A DNA stretch of 64,000 bases from Cyanophora paradoxa (GCA_004431415.1 QPMI01000062.1:124001-188000); one strand, 5' to 3'. Positions 10,806 through 22,426 are shown, counted from the first letter of the stretch. Made by a program: numbers and translations. The notes: generated from the letters alone by a model not told the origin.

Positions 10806-11265
10806 GGCCGCGCCCTGGCCCCTCGCCCGCCGTCCGCCCCCTCGCCCTTCCCTGCATGCGCATGCCGCGCCCTGCGGCGGCTTCTGTTGAATACATCAAA
10901 GCCGCGCCGGTCACCGAGGAGCGCTTGTCGCCACAGTTTTGCGTCGAAGCGCTTTAGAGCTAGATCTAGTCCGACGTCGACGGTCCGCGCTTTCCGCGCC
11001 GGAGCAAGCGCTATAGCTATAGCTAGTCCGACGGTATACGCGGTACGGGTCCGCGCTTTCCGCGCCAGACTCTGAGAGCAAGCGCTAGTACTGGAGACCT
11101 GGTCGAGCGGTGCGGCGTTGCGAGCATACTTCGACAGACAATCGATGGCGCAGGCGTGCACGTGTCAGCGTGTGCGCGTGGCGAATTTGCAGTTTTGTCG
11201 GTCAAGCAGGGGTACGGCTGCCGAGGGGGGTACGTTCACCGAGATTCTTGCGGGCGCGGATCAAG
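10806..11265. promoter_or_regulatory. Spacer upstream of HEMC with repeated GTCCGCGCTTTCCGCGCC element (copy 1)
   Basis: This 460-nt gap between the aminopeptidase stop and the HEMC start contains the 18-bp element GTCCGCGCTTTCCGCGCC twice (near 10985 and 11050). Each is followed by GAGCAAGCGCTA within a short distance. Between them lie AT-rich AGCTATAGCTATAGCTAG repeats. The paired element 220-280 nt before HEMC could be regulatory. The same spacer recurs at 20379-20838. Confidence 0.4.
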
Positions 11266-12853
11266 ATGGCCGCTTTCGCCACCACCGTTCCGGCGGCGTC
11301 GACGGCGTCGACCGCAAACATTAGCTCGCGCAGCTCGGTCTGCCCGCAGCGCGCCAGCCGTGTTCGTGCTAGCTCGTTCTTCGGCGATGAGGTCGCGTCC
11401 AGCCACAAGAGCTTCGAGCTGCGGAAGTGCGTCGCCGCCGAGCAGGCCCCGGAGGCTTCCCCCAGCATCGTCGCGTCGGCCACCAGCTCGTCGACTATCC
11501 GCATCGGCTCGCGCAAGAGCATGCTCGCTATGTGGCAGTCGGAGTGGGTGAAGGCGCGTCTTGAGGAGGCGTATCCGGGCCGTGAGGTCGACATCATGGC
11601 CATCTCCACGAAGGGTGCGCTCCGCAGCAAACTATCTTTGAGGGGCGCCCTGGCCGGCCCGGGGGCCCTCCCCCTCCGTCCCTCATCCCTCGAGCTACGA
11701 TTGTGCATACAAGCTCGCTCGCTGACGTTCATCTCTCCCCCTTTCGCAGGTGATAAGATTCTTGATGTCCCGCTTGCGAAGATTGGCGACAAGGGCCTGT
11801 TCACAAAGGAGCTCGAGGTCGAGCTTATCGCTAACAACGTTGATCTGGTCGTGCACTCTCTTAAGGACCTCCAGACCAACCTGCCCGACGAGCTGGTCCG
11901 TGGCGCACGTCGCCTCGCCTGTCCTCAATTTTGATCCGGCCCGTGCGCAGGACCTCGGCGCTGTGTCTGACCGCCACGACCCGTCGGATGCGCTCGTCAT
12001 CCACCCTAAGCTGCAGGACAAGTACCAGTCCATCGATGACCTGCCCTCGGGCACCATCGTCGGGACCTCCAGCCTCCGCCGCATCGCTCAGCTCCGCCAC
12101 TACCGCGACGACCTGATCTTCAAGGTTTGCTCTCAACGCGCCTGCGCTTGCGTGCGTCCTCTCAACGGGCTGGTCCTTGCAGGACGTCCGCGGCAACCTG
12201 CAGACCCGTCTGAAGAAGCTCGACGACGGCGAGTACGACGCGATCGTCCTCGCCACCGCCGGCCTCGAGCGCCTCGGCTACAACGACCGCGTCTCGCAGA
12301 AGCTCCCGCCCTCGGTGCGCTTGACGGGGTCGCCCTTTGCCGCCGGGCGCTGAAGCGGGAGGCGCAGGTCACCCTCCACGCCGTCGGCCAGGGCGCGCTC
12401 GGTGTTGAGATCCGCAAGGGCGACCAGGCCACCATCGACCTCCTCTCGGTCATCAACCACGCCCCGACCCGGTCCGCGCTTCCTTTTCGCTCCTTTCGGC
12501 GGAGTGCGCGGGCTGACGCGCCTGCCGCGCAGTGCCAAGTGCGAGGCGGAGCGCGCGTTCATGCGCGAGCTGGAGGGTGGCTGCCAGGTCCCCATCGGCG
12601 TCTTCACCTCGATCGAGGGCGACAAGCTGACGCTCACGGGCGCCGTCCTCTCCCTCGACGGCAAGCAGTGCGTGAAGGAGACCATCTCGGGCCCCGTCGC
12701 CAACGCCGAGGCCCTCGGCATCGAGCTCGCCAACATCGCCAAGAGCAAGGGTCCGCCCCGGCCCACCCCGCCCCGCCCCCGCCCCGCTGGCGCCGGCCGA
12801 CGAACCGCCCCACAGGCGCCGGCGAGATCCTCGCCAACATCTACCGCGGCTAA
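11266..12853 (+). CDS. HEMC: Porphobilinogen deaminase (hydroxymethylbilane synthase), plastid-targeted, copy 1
   Basis: This enzyme condenses four porphobilinogen molecules to hydroxymethylbilane in heme and chlorophyll synthesis. ATG 11266 gives a leader of about 75 residues, [17 protein letters not shown] and on, rich in S/T/A with a Phe at position 4 and no hydrophobic core. The mature enzyme follows: [43 protein letters not shown] with the catalytic Asp, [54 protein letters not shown], and EGGCQVPIG with the dipyrromethane-cofactor Cys. It ends [10 protein letters not shown] at TAA 12851-12853. GT-AG introns, often GTCCG or GTGCG with a GCAG acceptor, join every block in phase, for example between STKG and DKILDV. 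From memory the [24 protein letters not shown] block looks cyanobacterial in style. The gene is intact. Confidence 0.96.
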
Positions 12854-13239
12854 TAGGCAGCTGTCAGCTGCGGCCCACGGCCGGGGCCACCGATGGCGCG
12901 CCGCCAGTGCGCATGTAGCATGTAGTTTCTTTCCATATTCGCAGAACAGATCCGTTCCCTTTCACGCGCGTATGAGTTCCTTTCAGTTCATGCAGGCAAC
13001 CCGAACGAAGGGCGTGCACGGCCGCGGGTTGGGGGCGCTCGTCTTGCTTCACTGAGAGATTGATGGACAATAGTACAGACGGAAATACACCAATTACAAT
13101 TAAAAGCATCATCAAATAATGATCGAACGCGAGGGGCCGCCTCTCCCCTAGGTTTGGGAGGCGGGGCGGCGATCGAGCGATATACTGCGGAGGGGGATTG
13201 GGGAGAGACAGGAGGGGTAGGAGGGCTCTGGTGGGGGTA
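12854..13239. other. Convergent 3' spacer between HEMC and the kelch gene (copy 1)
   Basis: This 386-nt spacer holds no gene. An AT-richer patch near 13070-13125 (CAATTACAATTAAAAGCATC) could supply 3' end signals for both convergent genes. The equivalent in the second copy is 22427-22812. Confidence 0.5.
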
Positions 13240-15796
13240 CTACGCCCTACCGAGCTCAATGTCTACGGATCCGTTGGAAGGGAGGAGGAGCTTGGGCTTT
13301 GGACGGGGGGCGGCGCCCCCCGAGGGGGCAGAGGAGGAGGAGGAGGAGGTGCCGAGGGAGTAGGCCTGGGAGGGCGCCGAGGGGCTCCCGACGCCGGCGG
13401 CGGGGTGCGGGGCCTTAAGGGAGGACGCCCCGCGGGCTCCTTGCGGGGCCCCGCGGGGCGGGGTGGCGGCGAGGGCGCCGGGCGGGGCACGATCTCCTTG
13501 ACCTGCTCGATGACGGTCTGGAGGAAGCCGAGGCGCTTCTCCTTGGCGCCCTCGGCCTCCCCGCCGGGGCCACGCGCGGGACGCCCGTCACGGGGTCGTA
13601 CTCGGCGCTCATGAGCACCAGCGCGTCCTCCAGCGTCGTCAGCAGCTTCGACTTGGAGCGCGACATGCGCGCCTCCGACCCCCGCTCCGGCCGCTCCTCC
13701 CTGGGCGGCCGCGCGGCGCGGCGCGGCCGACGCCGGCGCCGGTGGAGGCGGCGGCGTCGTCGGAGAGCATGCTGTCGACGGTGGACTGGAGCTTCTCGGG
13801 TCGACGTGGACGCCGTGCGCGGCGGCGACGAGGCGCTCGACCTGGGAGCGCAGCGCCTCGTAGCGCCGCGCCTCCTCCTGCCGGATCGCCGCCACCTCGC
13901 TCCGCAGCAGCGCCTCCACCGAGCGCGTCGCCGGCCCGCCCAGCCCCAGCCCCGCCGCCGCGCTCCGCACCCGCGCCTCCTCATCCGGCGGCAGCTCCGG
14001 CACCTCCCCGCCCGTCCGCGGCTCTTCCTCTGCCCGGCCGCACCGCCGTCAGCGGCGGGCCGCGCGCGGGCGGGGGCGGGCGGACCCGCTTGGCGGAGGA
14101 GGGACGGGGCACGGGGGCGCTGGTGGGCCCGACGCCGAGGGCCGCCGTCACGTTCTTGATGAGCTGCGCGAGCTCCTGGACCTTGGCGGCGTCGGGGGCC
14201 GCCCGCGGGCTGTCGGCGCTCGTCCCCAGCTTCTCGGCCTGGCGGTAGGCGGAGAGGGAGGACATGATCTCCGCGAACTGCTGCCGCTGCGCGTCGCTCG
14301 CCCCGCCGCCGAGCCACTTGACGACCAGGCGCGGCGAGACCAGCGGCGCGACGCCGTCCGCGATCGGCACCTCGCCCGAGGACATCGACATGTTGAAGTT
14401 CTTGAGCGTCAGCGGCTGCCGCACGCCGCTCAGGTTCGAGGTGCTCCCCTTGCGGACCGTGTCCCGGTCCTTCCGCAGCGTGATCGAGCCTGCCGGGCGC
14501 CCCGCGCGTCAGGCCGGGGGCGGGGCGCGGGGGCGCGGGGCGCGGGGCGGGCGCACGGATGTCGACGGAGGAGAGGTCGGCGAGGCAGCGGTAGCCGTCG
14601 TGGCCGGCGAGGACGTGGAAGCGCCCGCCGACGACGCTCGAGGCGTGCGCCGAGCGCTCCAGGGGCGCCCCCTCGAGCCCCGCGAAGCGCGCCCAGGAGA
14701 GGTTCTCCGTGTCCAGCACGTGCAGGTCGTTCAGGACGCCGTTGCGCCCGTCGTCGCCCCGAAGACCACGATCAGCGTCCCGTACGAGGCGCTCGAGTGG
14801 AAGAAGCGCGCGCAGGGCGTCTCCTCCGTGATGATCGCCACCCCGTACCACCCCATCGTGTCTGTGCCCCGCCCCCGCGTGAGCCGCCGTGGGGCGAGGG
14901 GGGCGGGGCGGGGCGGGGCAGAGCGGCGGGAGGGAGCGACGGGCCGCACCGAGGTTGAGAACGTAGAGGTCGTTCAGGCTGCGCTTGCCGGACTGGCCGC
15001 CGAACACGTACATCTTCCCATCAATCACGTCGGCCGTGTGCCCCTCCCTGGGCGGCGGCGCCATCCCCCGCACTTTCGGCTTCGACCACGTGAACGTTTC
15101 TGGTGAAGGCACGCGGCGCTCAGACGAAGAAAAGAAAAGGGAAGAGCAGCGTGGCGGACCTAGGTCCAGCATGAAGACGTCGTTCAGGTACTGGATCCCG
15201 TTGAAGCCGCCGAAGATGAAGAGCTTGTTCGCGTGCGTTACGCACGTGTGGTACGCTCTCGCCTCTGGCATCTTGCCCTTGGTCGGGGGCCGCGACCATG
15301 TCATGTCGTCTGCGGCGGCGGCGCCGTTTCAGGCGCGGGGCGTGCAAGCTGCGTGAGCGCCTTCTACGCACCAGTATCCAAGCAGCAGAGGTCATTTCTG
15401 TAACCGGAGCCACTGCGCGCGGCGAGCGGCGCTCAGCCGCAGGGACTTGGCGAATCGACGCTTTGTCCGGCACGCACTCGGTTCCGCCGAAGATGTAGAG
15501 CTTCTTGCCGACGACGGTTGTCGAGTGGCTTACTCTTGCAACAGGGGCAACGCCTGATACCGCAGGACGGGACCACGTCTCTGAATCTGTTGCCCTCCGA
15601 TCAGAATAGCTAATCCCGACCGCTCAACTGGAGGCGGCGGACCCAGCGCACCGGTATCAAACACGAATATGTCATTTAGGTACAGACTGCCGCTGAAGCC
15701 GCCGAAAAGGAAAAGCTTTGATCCCACGGCGGAGAGCGTGTGACCGGCGCGGGCCTCAGGCAAGCGGCCTCGCCCTTCATGCACTAGCCAGCTCAT
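13240..15796 (-). CDS. Kelch-repeat propeller protein, copy 1 (frameshifted as assembled)
   Basis: This is the same gene as 22813-25379, starting MSWLVHEGRGRLPEARAGHT at 15796. It should stop at 13240-13242. As written, copy 1 cannot be read to the end. Single G/C losses occur in runs at several places (in GTCGTCGCCCC near 14757, GTCCGCGG near 14020, TTCTCGGG near 13798, CCGGGGCC near 13566 and others), and each breaks the frame. All affected sites are homopolymers that are one base longer in the other copy, so I read this as a consensus-error version of an intact gene rather than true decay. See the second copy for domains. Confidence 0.75.
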
Positions 15797-16348
15797 GCTT
15801 CAATGGCTTTGATGCTGGCGGCTTAGAGGGAAGGTTGCTCGCTGTTTTGGTCCGCTCTGGGCTGATAGCCCCGCCAATCTCCCTAAGCGGCCATACAGTG
15901 CGTGGAGCTGACACTGACAGGCTGTGCTGACCTAACTGAGAGCGACAGGCGTGTATCCAGCCAGGATGTGCCCAGCCTTAGCCGAGGGGAAGCAGCGCCG
16001 GAACCCGAAAAAAGGAAGCTCGGCGGCTCGGCGCGGCCGCGGGTCTGGGTCTGTTGTGCTCAGGTGTTGTTACGACAGACGAAGCCCTTAGCCAATCGCT
16101 CCGTGACCGGCTTGCAATCTGTACCCCCCCCGGAGCTCCGAAAACAGACTTGAAACTTGAAATGAGCACAGCTGCAGGATCGCACGGCTCAGCGCATGCG
16201 GCTTAGGATCGCAAACGAGCGCAGGATCGCGCTGATGCTTAGCTAAAGCGTATGGTCCGCTTCGGGTGCGCCCCGCGAGCGCCGGAACCCGTGCGCTCGA
16301 GCTCGTGGCCGGACTGGTGTGGTTTGGTACAGAGAGGCGCCTACGATC
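15797..16348. other. Spacer upstream of the kelch gene and downstream of kinesin-14 (copy 1)
   Basis: No gene was seen. This 552-nt stretch contains a small cluster of AGGATCGC elements (about 16177-16232) in direct orientation, spaced 20-30 nt. The kelch promoter should lie at the left end. The second copy is 25380-25931. Confidence 0.5.
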
Positions 16349-18649
16349 CTATCGCTGGGCGGAGCCTGGACGCGGGGGCCGCCCGCTGGCGGCGACGGGT
16401 GCGCCCTCGTCCTGCGCGAGGCGCGGGGTCGGGCTGGGCGGGGCCCGGGGAGGCGGGGCTGCGCACGCCGGGGCTGGGCGAGCGGCGCGGGTTGATCGCG
16501 TCGAGGTGCCGCTTGGCCTGGCCGAGCTCGACGGAGCGCGCCCGCTGCGGCGCGTCGGCGCGGGCCGCGGCGCGCCGCGGCGCGGGGGGCCCTCCCGACA
16601 AACCATCGCGAAGTTGAGGGAGCACATCGTCTCGCTCTGGTGCTCGAACGAGGGCCGGATTTGCACGAACATGAGCATCTTCGAGTCGCCGGCTGTGGGG
16701 CGTTCGCTCGGGGAGGGGCGGGCGGGGGCGGGTGGGGCGGGGGGCGGACAGAGGGAGTCCTGGAGGACCATGGTGAGCTTAGAGTCGCGGTACGGGACGT
16801 GGGAGTTCTTGCCCGCCAGCGCCGCGATCACGTTGCCGAGGGCGGAGAGGGACTTGTTGATCGCCTGCGCCTCCTTCAGGCGATCTGCGGGCCGGCGTCC
16901 CGGCCGTCAGGGCGCGGGGCGGGCCGGGGCGGGCGCAAGGCCGAGGGGCACCGCCGGCGGCGAGGGACTTGGAGATGCGCTCGGAGCCGGCCAGATCGAT
17001 GAGGTTCAGCTTGCCTGCGCCCCGGGCCATGGGCGGGCGGCCTCCGGCGCGCGGCTCGCCCGGGGCGGGGCGGGCGGACCAGTGGTGCGCATGCCGGTCG
17101 CCTTGCTTGTGCCCTCCACGTAGACGGTGAGGACGCTGCGGGGCGCGAAGGTCGCGGCCGGGCGGGCCGGGCGGGCCGGGCGGGGCGGGGGGTGCGGGGG
17201 CGGACAGGTGGGAGCGGGAGGAGTCGGTGTTCATGGCGGTCTGGGCGGTGCGGCGGTTGCGGGAGGCGGCCTCCATCCACTGGGAGACGTCCTTCTCGCC
17301 CCGCACCGGCACCCGCACCAGGCCCTCCACGTAGGAGCCCCCCTGGCTCATCCGCACCTCCAGCCTGCGCCCCGCCCCGCCCCGCGTCAGCCGCCCGCCC
17401 CGCCCCCGCCGCCCCCGCCCCGCCCCCGCCCCGCCGCCGCACTTCTTCTGCTCCTTGGGGTCCACGAGCAGATCCTGCACGATCTCGTTGTAGATCTCCA
17501 GAAGGCTGCGGCCCGCGTCAGCGAGTGCCCGCAGGCGGCCCCGCGCCGCGCCGCCCACCTGAGGTTGATCTCGTAGTCGAAGCTCGTGGCGTGCTCGACC
17601 TGCGGCCGGCGGCTCGGGAGGCGGCGGCGGGCGAGGGGGCGGGGCGGGGGCGAGGCGGACGAGGGCGAGGTTGAAGAGCTCGCGGATGGCGCGGTAGTTG
17701 ACGCCCCGGTCGTGCTCCGGGCCCTCCATCGTGTACGTCTGCGCACCCGTCACGCGCCCGCCCGACCGCCCCGGCGCGGCGGGGGAGGCGAAGGGGAGGG
17801 CGCGCCTTGCCGGAGCCCGTCTGCCCGTACGCGAAGCTGCGGCGGGGGTCGGCGGGAGCGGGGGCGGGGGTCGGGGGAGGGCGGCGCGCACATGCAGACG
17901 TTGAAGCCGTCGAGGACGGACGTCACGAGCGGCTTCGTGTCCTCGAAGACTTGCGCTGCGGGCGGGGCTCGCCTCAGCGCCCCCGGCGAGCGGGCGGGGC
18001 GGGGCGGGGCGGGGCGGGGCGGGGCGGGGACCCTGCGTGGTGCCGAGGCCGTAGACGCGGTCGAACTCGAAGGCCTTCTTCCCGAGGGCCCGTCCACCGT
18101 CAGCTCCTGCTCGTCCGTGATCTCCACGCACGCCTGCGCCCCTGTCAGGCGTGCGCGGCGCCCGCCGCCGGCCGCGCCGCGCCCGCGCACCGCCTCGCCG
18201 CGCGCCGCCTCCTCCTTGAGCAGCGGCCGCACGCGCGCAAACACGCGGATGTTGCCTGCACGGGCGCTCGGCGGGCGGCGGGGGCCCGGAGCCTGCGGAG
18301 AGCACGCACCCTTGAGCTCGACGAGCTGGTTGTAGAGCTTGCGGCGCTCCTTGAGCTCCTTCTGGTACCGCGTGTTCGCCTCGTTCGACGCCTCCACTGC
18401 GCCGCGTCGGCGGGGGGCCCCGCGCGCCAAGCGCTCCGCGGGGGGCGCGCACGGAGCTTGCGCATCGCCGCCGAGAACTGGTTGAAGAGGCTCGGCATCG
18501 CGAACTCCGCCGCCTCCTTCCGCAGCGACCGCTGGTTCTTTCGGATGTCCTGCCGCCAGCCCGGCTGAGCGGAGCGCCGCGGGGCAGGGCGGGACGCGGC
18601 GGGGTTCTTTCGGATGTCCTGCCGCCAGCCCGGCTGAGCGGAGCGCCGC
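16349..18649 (-). pseudogene. Kinesin-14 motor, truncated at the duplication junction (copy 1)
   Basis: This copy holds the C-terminal motor of the kinesin described at 25932-30077, including [12 protein letters not shown], the P-loop [23 protein letters not shown] and the end [18 protein letters not shown]. It stops at 16349. Going toward the N-terminus it breaks off at 18649, where the sequence jumps into an aminopeptidase intron, so the coiled-coil half, start codon and promoter are missing. If the duplication is real, this copy is a 5'-deleted pseudogene. If it is an assembly artefact, this copy does not exist. Single-base G/C losses also occur in it. Confidence 0.8.
18536..18649. repeat. 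69-bp stutter at the duplication junction
   Basis: A 45-bp sequence beginning TTCTTTCGGATGTCC (18536-18580) is repeated at 18605-18649, giving a 69-bp period. The second occurrence ends exactly where the sequence switches to the aminopeptidase intron (GGGGGCGGGGGCGCAG). The intact kinesin copy at 28.1 kb has this sequence only once. Confidence 0.9.
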
Positions 18650-18650
18650 A

Positions 18651-20378
18651 GGGGGCGGGGGCGCAGGGCCTGCGCTCGTACCTGAAGGCCTTCGCGTACA
18701 AGAACGCCGTGACGGAGGACCTGTGGGCGGCGCTCGCGACCGCCTCGGGCCTCCCCATCCGCGACATCATGGACTCGTGGACGAAGCAGACGGGCTACCC
18801 GATCCTGACCGTGGAGGAGACGAGCAGCGGGCTGCTGGACGCCATCACGGGCAAGCGGACCTTCGCGGTCGAGCAGAAGCGCTTCATCTCCACGGGGGAG
18901 CTCTCCGAGGAGGACGCGAAGCGGCTCTGGTGGGTCCCCATCGGGGTGACCACGGAGGAGGCGGCGAAGAAGGGCGAGGAGGTGCGCTACCAGGTCGTCC
19001 ACGACCGCACGGGCGCCATCACCGCCTCCGTCTCCAAGGAGGGCTGGGTCAAGCTCAACGCGGGGCAGTCCGGCCTCTACCGCGTCAAGTACAGCGACGG
19101 CCTGCTGAAGGCCCTCGTGGCCCCCATCCGCTCCCTCGCCCTCCCCGCCGGCGACCGCCTCGGCCTCGTCATGGACGTCGCCGCCGCCGCCAAGGCCCGC
19201 CAGGTCCCCACGCCCCTCCTCCTCGAGGTGCTGCAGGGCTACACCGAGGAGAACGAGTACGCGGTGTGGAGTGAGCTGAGCGGGACGCTGGACGAGCTCT
19301 CGCTGCTGCTGGGGGAGGAGCCCTTCTACGACAAGTTCGAGGCCTTCGGGCGGGCCCTCTTCCGCCCCGCCTACCAGCGCCTCGGCTGGGAGCAGCGGCC
19401 CTCCGACTCCCACCTCACCGTCCTCCTCCGCTCCATCGGCGCGCCCCGCGCCCCGCCCCCCGGCCCTCGCCCCCCCCCCTCCTAACGCCCCGGGCAGTGC
19501 TGTCGAACATGGGCCACTTCGGGACGAGGAGGTGATCGCCGAGGCGCGCAAGCGCTTCGCCGCCTTCCTCACGGACCGCTCCTCCCTGCCCCCGACTTCC
19601 GCTCCATCGTCCGCCCCCCGCCCCGCCCCGCTTTGCTTCGCTTCGCCCCGCCCCGCCTCGCGGGTGACGCGGCGGGCAGGTGTACAGCGTGCTGGTGATG
19701 CACGGGACGGAGGCGGACTACGAGGGCGTGCTCCGCGTCATGCGCGAGAGCGAGCTGCACGAGGAGAAGATCCGCTGCCTCCGCGCCCTCGGCGCCGCCG
19801 AGCGCCCCGAGCTCATCAAGCGCACCCTCGACCTCTCCCTCTCCGACGAAGTCCGCTCCCAGGTCCGCCGCCCCGCCCCCCGCCCCCCGCCCCCCGCCCC
19901 CGCCTGGGCGCCTGGCGAGGCGGGGCGGGGCAGGACACGGTGTACGTGCTGGGGTCGCTGGCGGGGAACCGGCTGGCGCGGGAGCCGATGTGGGACTTCC
20001 TGAAGGGCCGCTGGGCGACCCTGCACGAGCGCTACGGCAAGGGCGGCTTCCTCCTCTCCTCCATCGTCTCCGCCTGCACCAAGAACCACATCTCCCTCGC
20101 CAAGGCGCCCCCGGGCCCCGCCCCGCCCCGCCGCCCCGCCCCGCTGATCGCGGGGCGCGCAGGCGGAGGAGATCCGCAAGTTCTTCGCCGAGCACCCCGT
20201 CGACAACGCCAAGCGCACCATCGAGCAGGCGCGCACGCCCCCCGCCCCCCGCGATGCCCCGCCCCGCCCCGCCTGACGCGGCTGCCGCCAGTCCCTGGAG
20301 CGGATTGCGACGAACAGCGCGTGGCTCGAGTCGCAGCGCGAGGGCATCAAGGCCTGGCTCGAGGCCAACGCGAAGTGA
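18651..20378 (+). pseudogene. M1 aminopeptidase, 3' fragment (copy 2)
   Basis: This fragment covers the last part of the aminopeptidase, from [20 protein letters not shown] (exon start 18667) to the stop at 20376-20378. It has no catalytic GAMEN or HExxH exons and no promoter. The large exon is intact here ([17 protein letters not shown]), which shows that copy 1 has lost a C at about 9634. Conversely, this copy has lost a G near 19522 and a C near 19592, where copy 1 reads correctly. Taken together the two copies give one uninterrupted reading, which points to sequencing error in both. Confidence 0.8.
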
Positions 20379-20838
20379 GGCCGCGCCCTGGCCCCTCGCC
20401 CGCCGTCCGCCCCCTCGCCCTTCCCTGCATGCGCATGCCGCGCCCTGCGGCGGCTTCTGTTGAATACATCAAAGCCGCGCCGGTCACCGAGGAGCGCTTG
20501 TCGCCACAGTTTTGCGTCGAAGCGCTTTAGAGCTAGATCTAGTCCGACGTCGACGGTCCGCGCTTTCCGCGCCGGAGCAAGCGCTATAGCTATAGCTAGT
20601 CCGACGGTATACGCGGTACGGGTCCGCGCTTTCCGCGCCAGACTCTGAGAGCAAGCGCTAGTACTGGAGACCTGGTCGAGCGGTGCGGCGTTGCGAGCAT
20701 ACTTCGACAGACAATCGATGGCGCAGGCGTGCACGTGTCAGCGTGTGCGCGTGGCGAATTTGCAGTTTTGTCGGTCAAGCAGGGGTACGGCTGCCGAGGG
20801 GGGTACGTTCACCGAGATTCTTGCGGGCGCGGATCAAG
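20379..20838. promoter_or_regulatory. Spacer upstream of HEMC with repeated element (copy 2)
   Basis: This spacer is identical in structure to 10806-11265, with GTCCGCGCTTTCCGCGCC twice (near 20558 and 20623). If both gene copies are real, each has its own complete upstream region. Confidence 0.4.
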
Positions 20839-22426
20839 ATGGCCGCTTTCGCCACCACCGTTCCGGCGGCGTCGACGGCGTCGACCGCAAACATTAGCTC
20901 GCGCAGCTCGGTCTGCCCGCAGCGCGCCAGCCGTGTTCGTGCTAGCTCGTTCTTCGGCGATGAGGTCGCGTCCAGCCACAAGAGCTTCGAGCTGCGGAAG
21001 TGCGTCGCCGCCGAGCAGGCCCCGGAGGCTTCCCCCAGCATCGTCGCGTCGGCCACCAGCTCGTCGACTATCCGCATCGGCTCGCGCAAGAGCATGCTCG
21101 CTATGTGGCAGTCGGAGTGGGTGAAGGCGCGTCTTGAGGAGGCGTATCCGGGCCGTGAGGTCGACATCATGGCCATCTCCACGAAGGGTGCGCTCCGCAG
21201 CAAACTATCTTTGAGGGGCGCCCTGGCCGGCCCGGGGGCCCTCCCCCTCCGTCCCTCATCCCTCGAGCTACGATTGTGCATACAAGCTCGCTCGCTGACG
21301 TTCATCTCTCCCCCTTTCGCAGGTGATAAGATTCTTGATGTCCCGCTTGCGAAGATTGGCGACAAGGGCCTGTTCACAAAGGAGCTCGAGGTCGAGCTTA
21401 TCGCTAACAACGTTGATCTGGTCGTGCACTCTCTTAAGGACCTCCAGACCAACCTGCCCGACGAGCTGGTCCGTGGCGCACGTCGCCTCGCCTGTCCTCA
21501 ATTTGATCCGGCCCGTGCGCAGGACCTCGGCGCTGTGTCTGACCGCCACGACCCGTCGGATGCGCTCGTCATCCACCCTAAGCTGCAGGACAAGTACCAG
21601 TCCATCGATGACCTGCCCTCGGGCACCATCGTCGGGACCTCCAGCCTCCGCCGCATCGCTCAGCTCCGCCACTACCGCGACGACCTGATCTTCAAGGTTT
21701 GCTCTCAACGCGCCTGCGCTTGCGTGCGTCCTCTCAACGGGCTGGTCCTTGCAGGACGTCCGCGGCAACCTGCAGACCCGTCTGAAGAAGCTCGACGACG
21801 GCGAGTACGACGCGATCGTCCTCGCCACCGCCGGCCTCGAGCGCCTCGGCTACAACGACCGCGTCTCGCAGAAGCTCCCGCCCTCGGTGCGCTTGACGGG
21901 GTCGCCCTTTGCCGCCGGGCGCTGAAGCGGGAGGCGCAGGTCACCCTCCACGCCGTCGGCCAGGGCGCGCTCGGTGTTGAGATCCGCAAGGGCGACCAGG
22001 CCACCATCGACCTCCTCTCGGTCATCAACCACGCCCCGACCCGGTCCGCGCTTCCTTTTCGCTCCTTTCGGCGGAGTGCGCGGGCTGACGCGCCTGCCGC
22101 GCAGTGCCAAGTGCGAGGCGGAGCGCGCGTTCATGCGCGAGCTGGAGGGTGGCTGCCAGGTCCCCATCGGCGTCTTCACCTCGATCGAGGGCGACAAGCT
22201 GACGCTCACGGGCGCCGTCCTCTCCCTCGACGGCAAGCAGTGCGTGAAGGAGACCATCTCGGGCCCCGTCGCCAACGCCGAGGCCCTCGGCATCGAGCTC
22301 GCCAACATCGCCAAGAGCAAGGGTCCGCCCCGGCCCACCCCGCCCCGCCCCCGCCCCGCTGGGCGCCGGCCGACGAACCGCCCCACAGGCGCCGGCGAGA
22401 TCCTCGCCAACATCTACCGCGGCTAA
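20839..22426 (+). CDS. HEMC: Porphobilinogen deaminase, plastid-targeted, copy 2
   Basis: This is the duplicate of the gene at 11266-12853, with the same MAAF start, exon structure, catalytic Asp (VVHSLKDL), cofactor Cys (EGGCQVPIG) and stop at 22424-22426. The only differences I noticed are one T fewer in an intron T-run (near 21501) and one G more in the last intron. The proteins appear identical. A second intact copy would double tetrapyrrole gene dosage if the duplication is genuine. Confidence 0.93.

Larger units (their letters stand above)
9081..18604. repeat. Long direct tandem repeat, copy 1 (about 9.5 kb)
   Basis: This segment is nearly identical to 18651-28200 in the same orientation. 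It starts in the aminopeptidase intron just before exon 9097, covers HEMC and the kelch gene, and ends within the kinesin-14 gene. The offset is 9570 at the left end, 9573 through HEMC, 9583 at the kelch start and 9596 at the right end. Nearly all differences are one-base losses inside G or C runs, mostly in this copy between 13.4 and 18.2 kb. It may be a real recent duplication or an unmerged assembly path. Confidence 0.95.

Noticed and set aside
16779-18770. A 663-codon minus-strand frame spanning kinesin and aminopeptidase sequence
   Set aside because: It reads through kinesin introns and across the duplication junction at 18650, mixing antisense aminopeptidase with kinesin in several frames. 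It is a chance fusion, not a gene.
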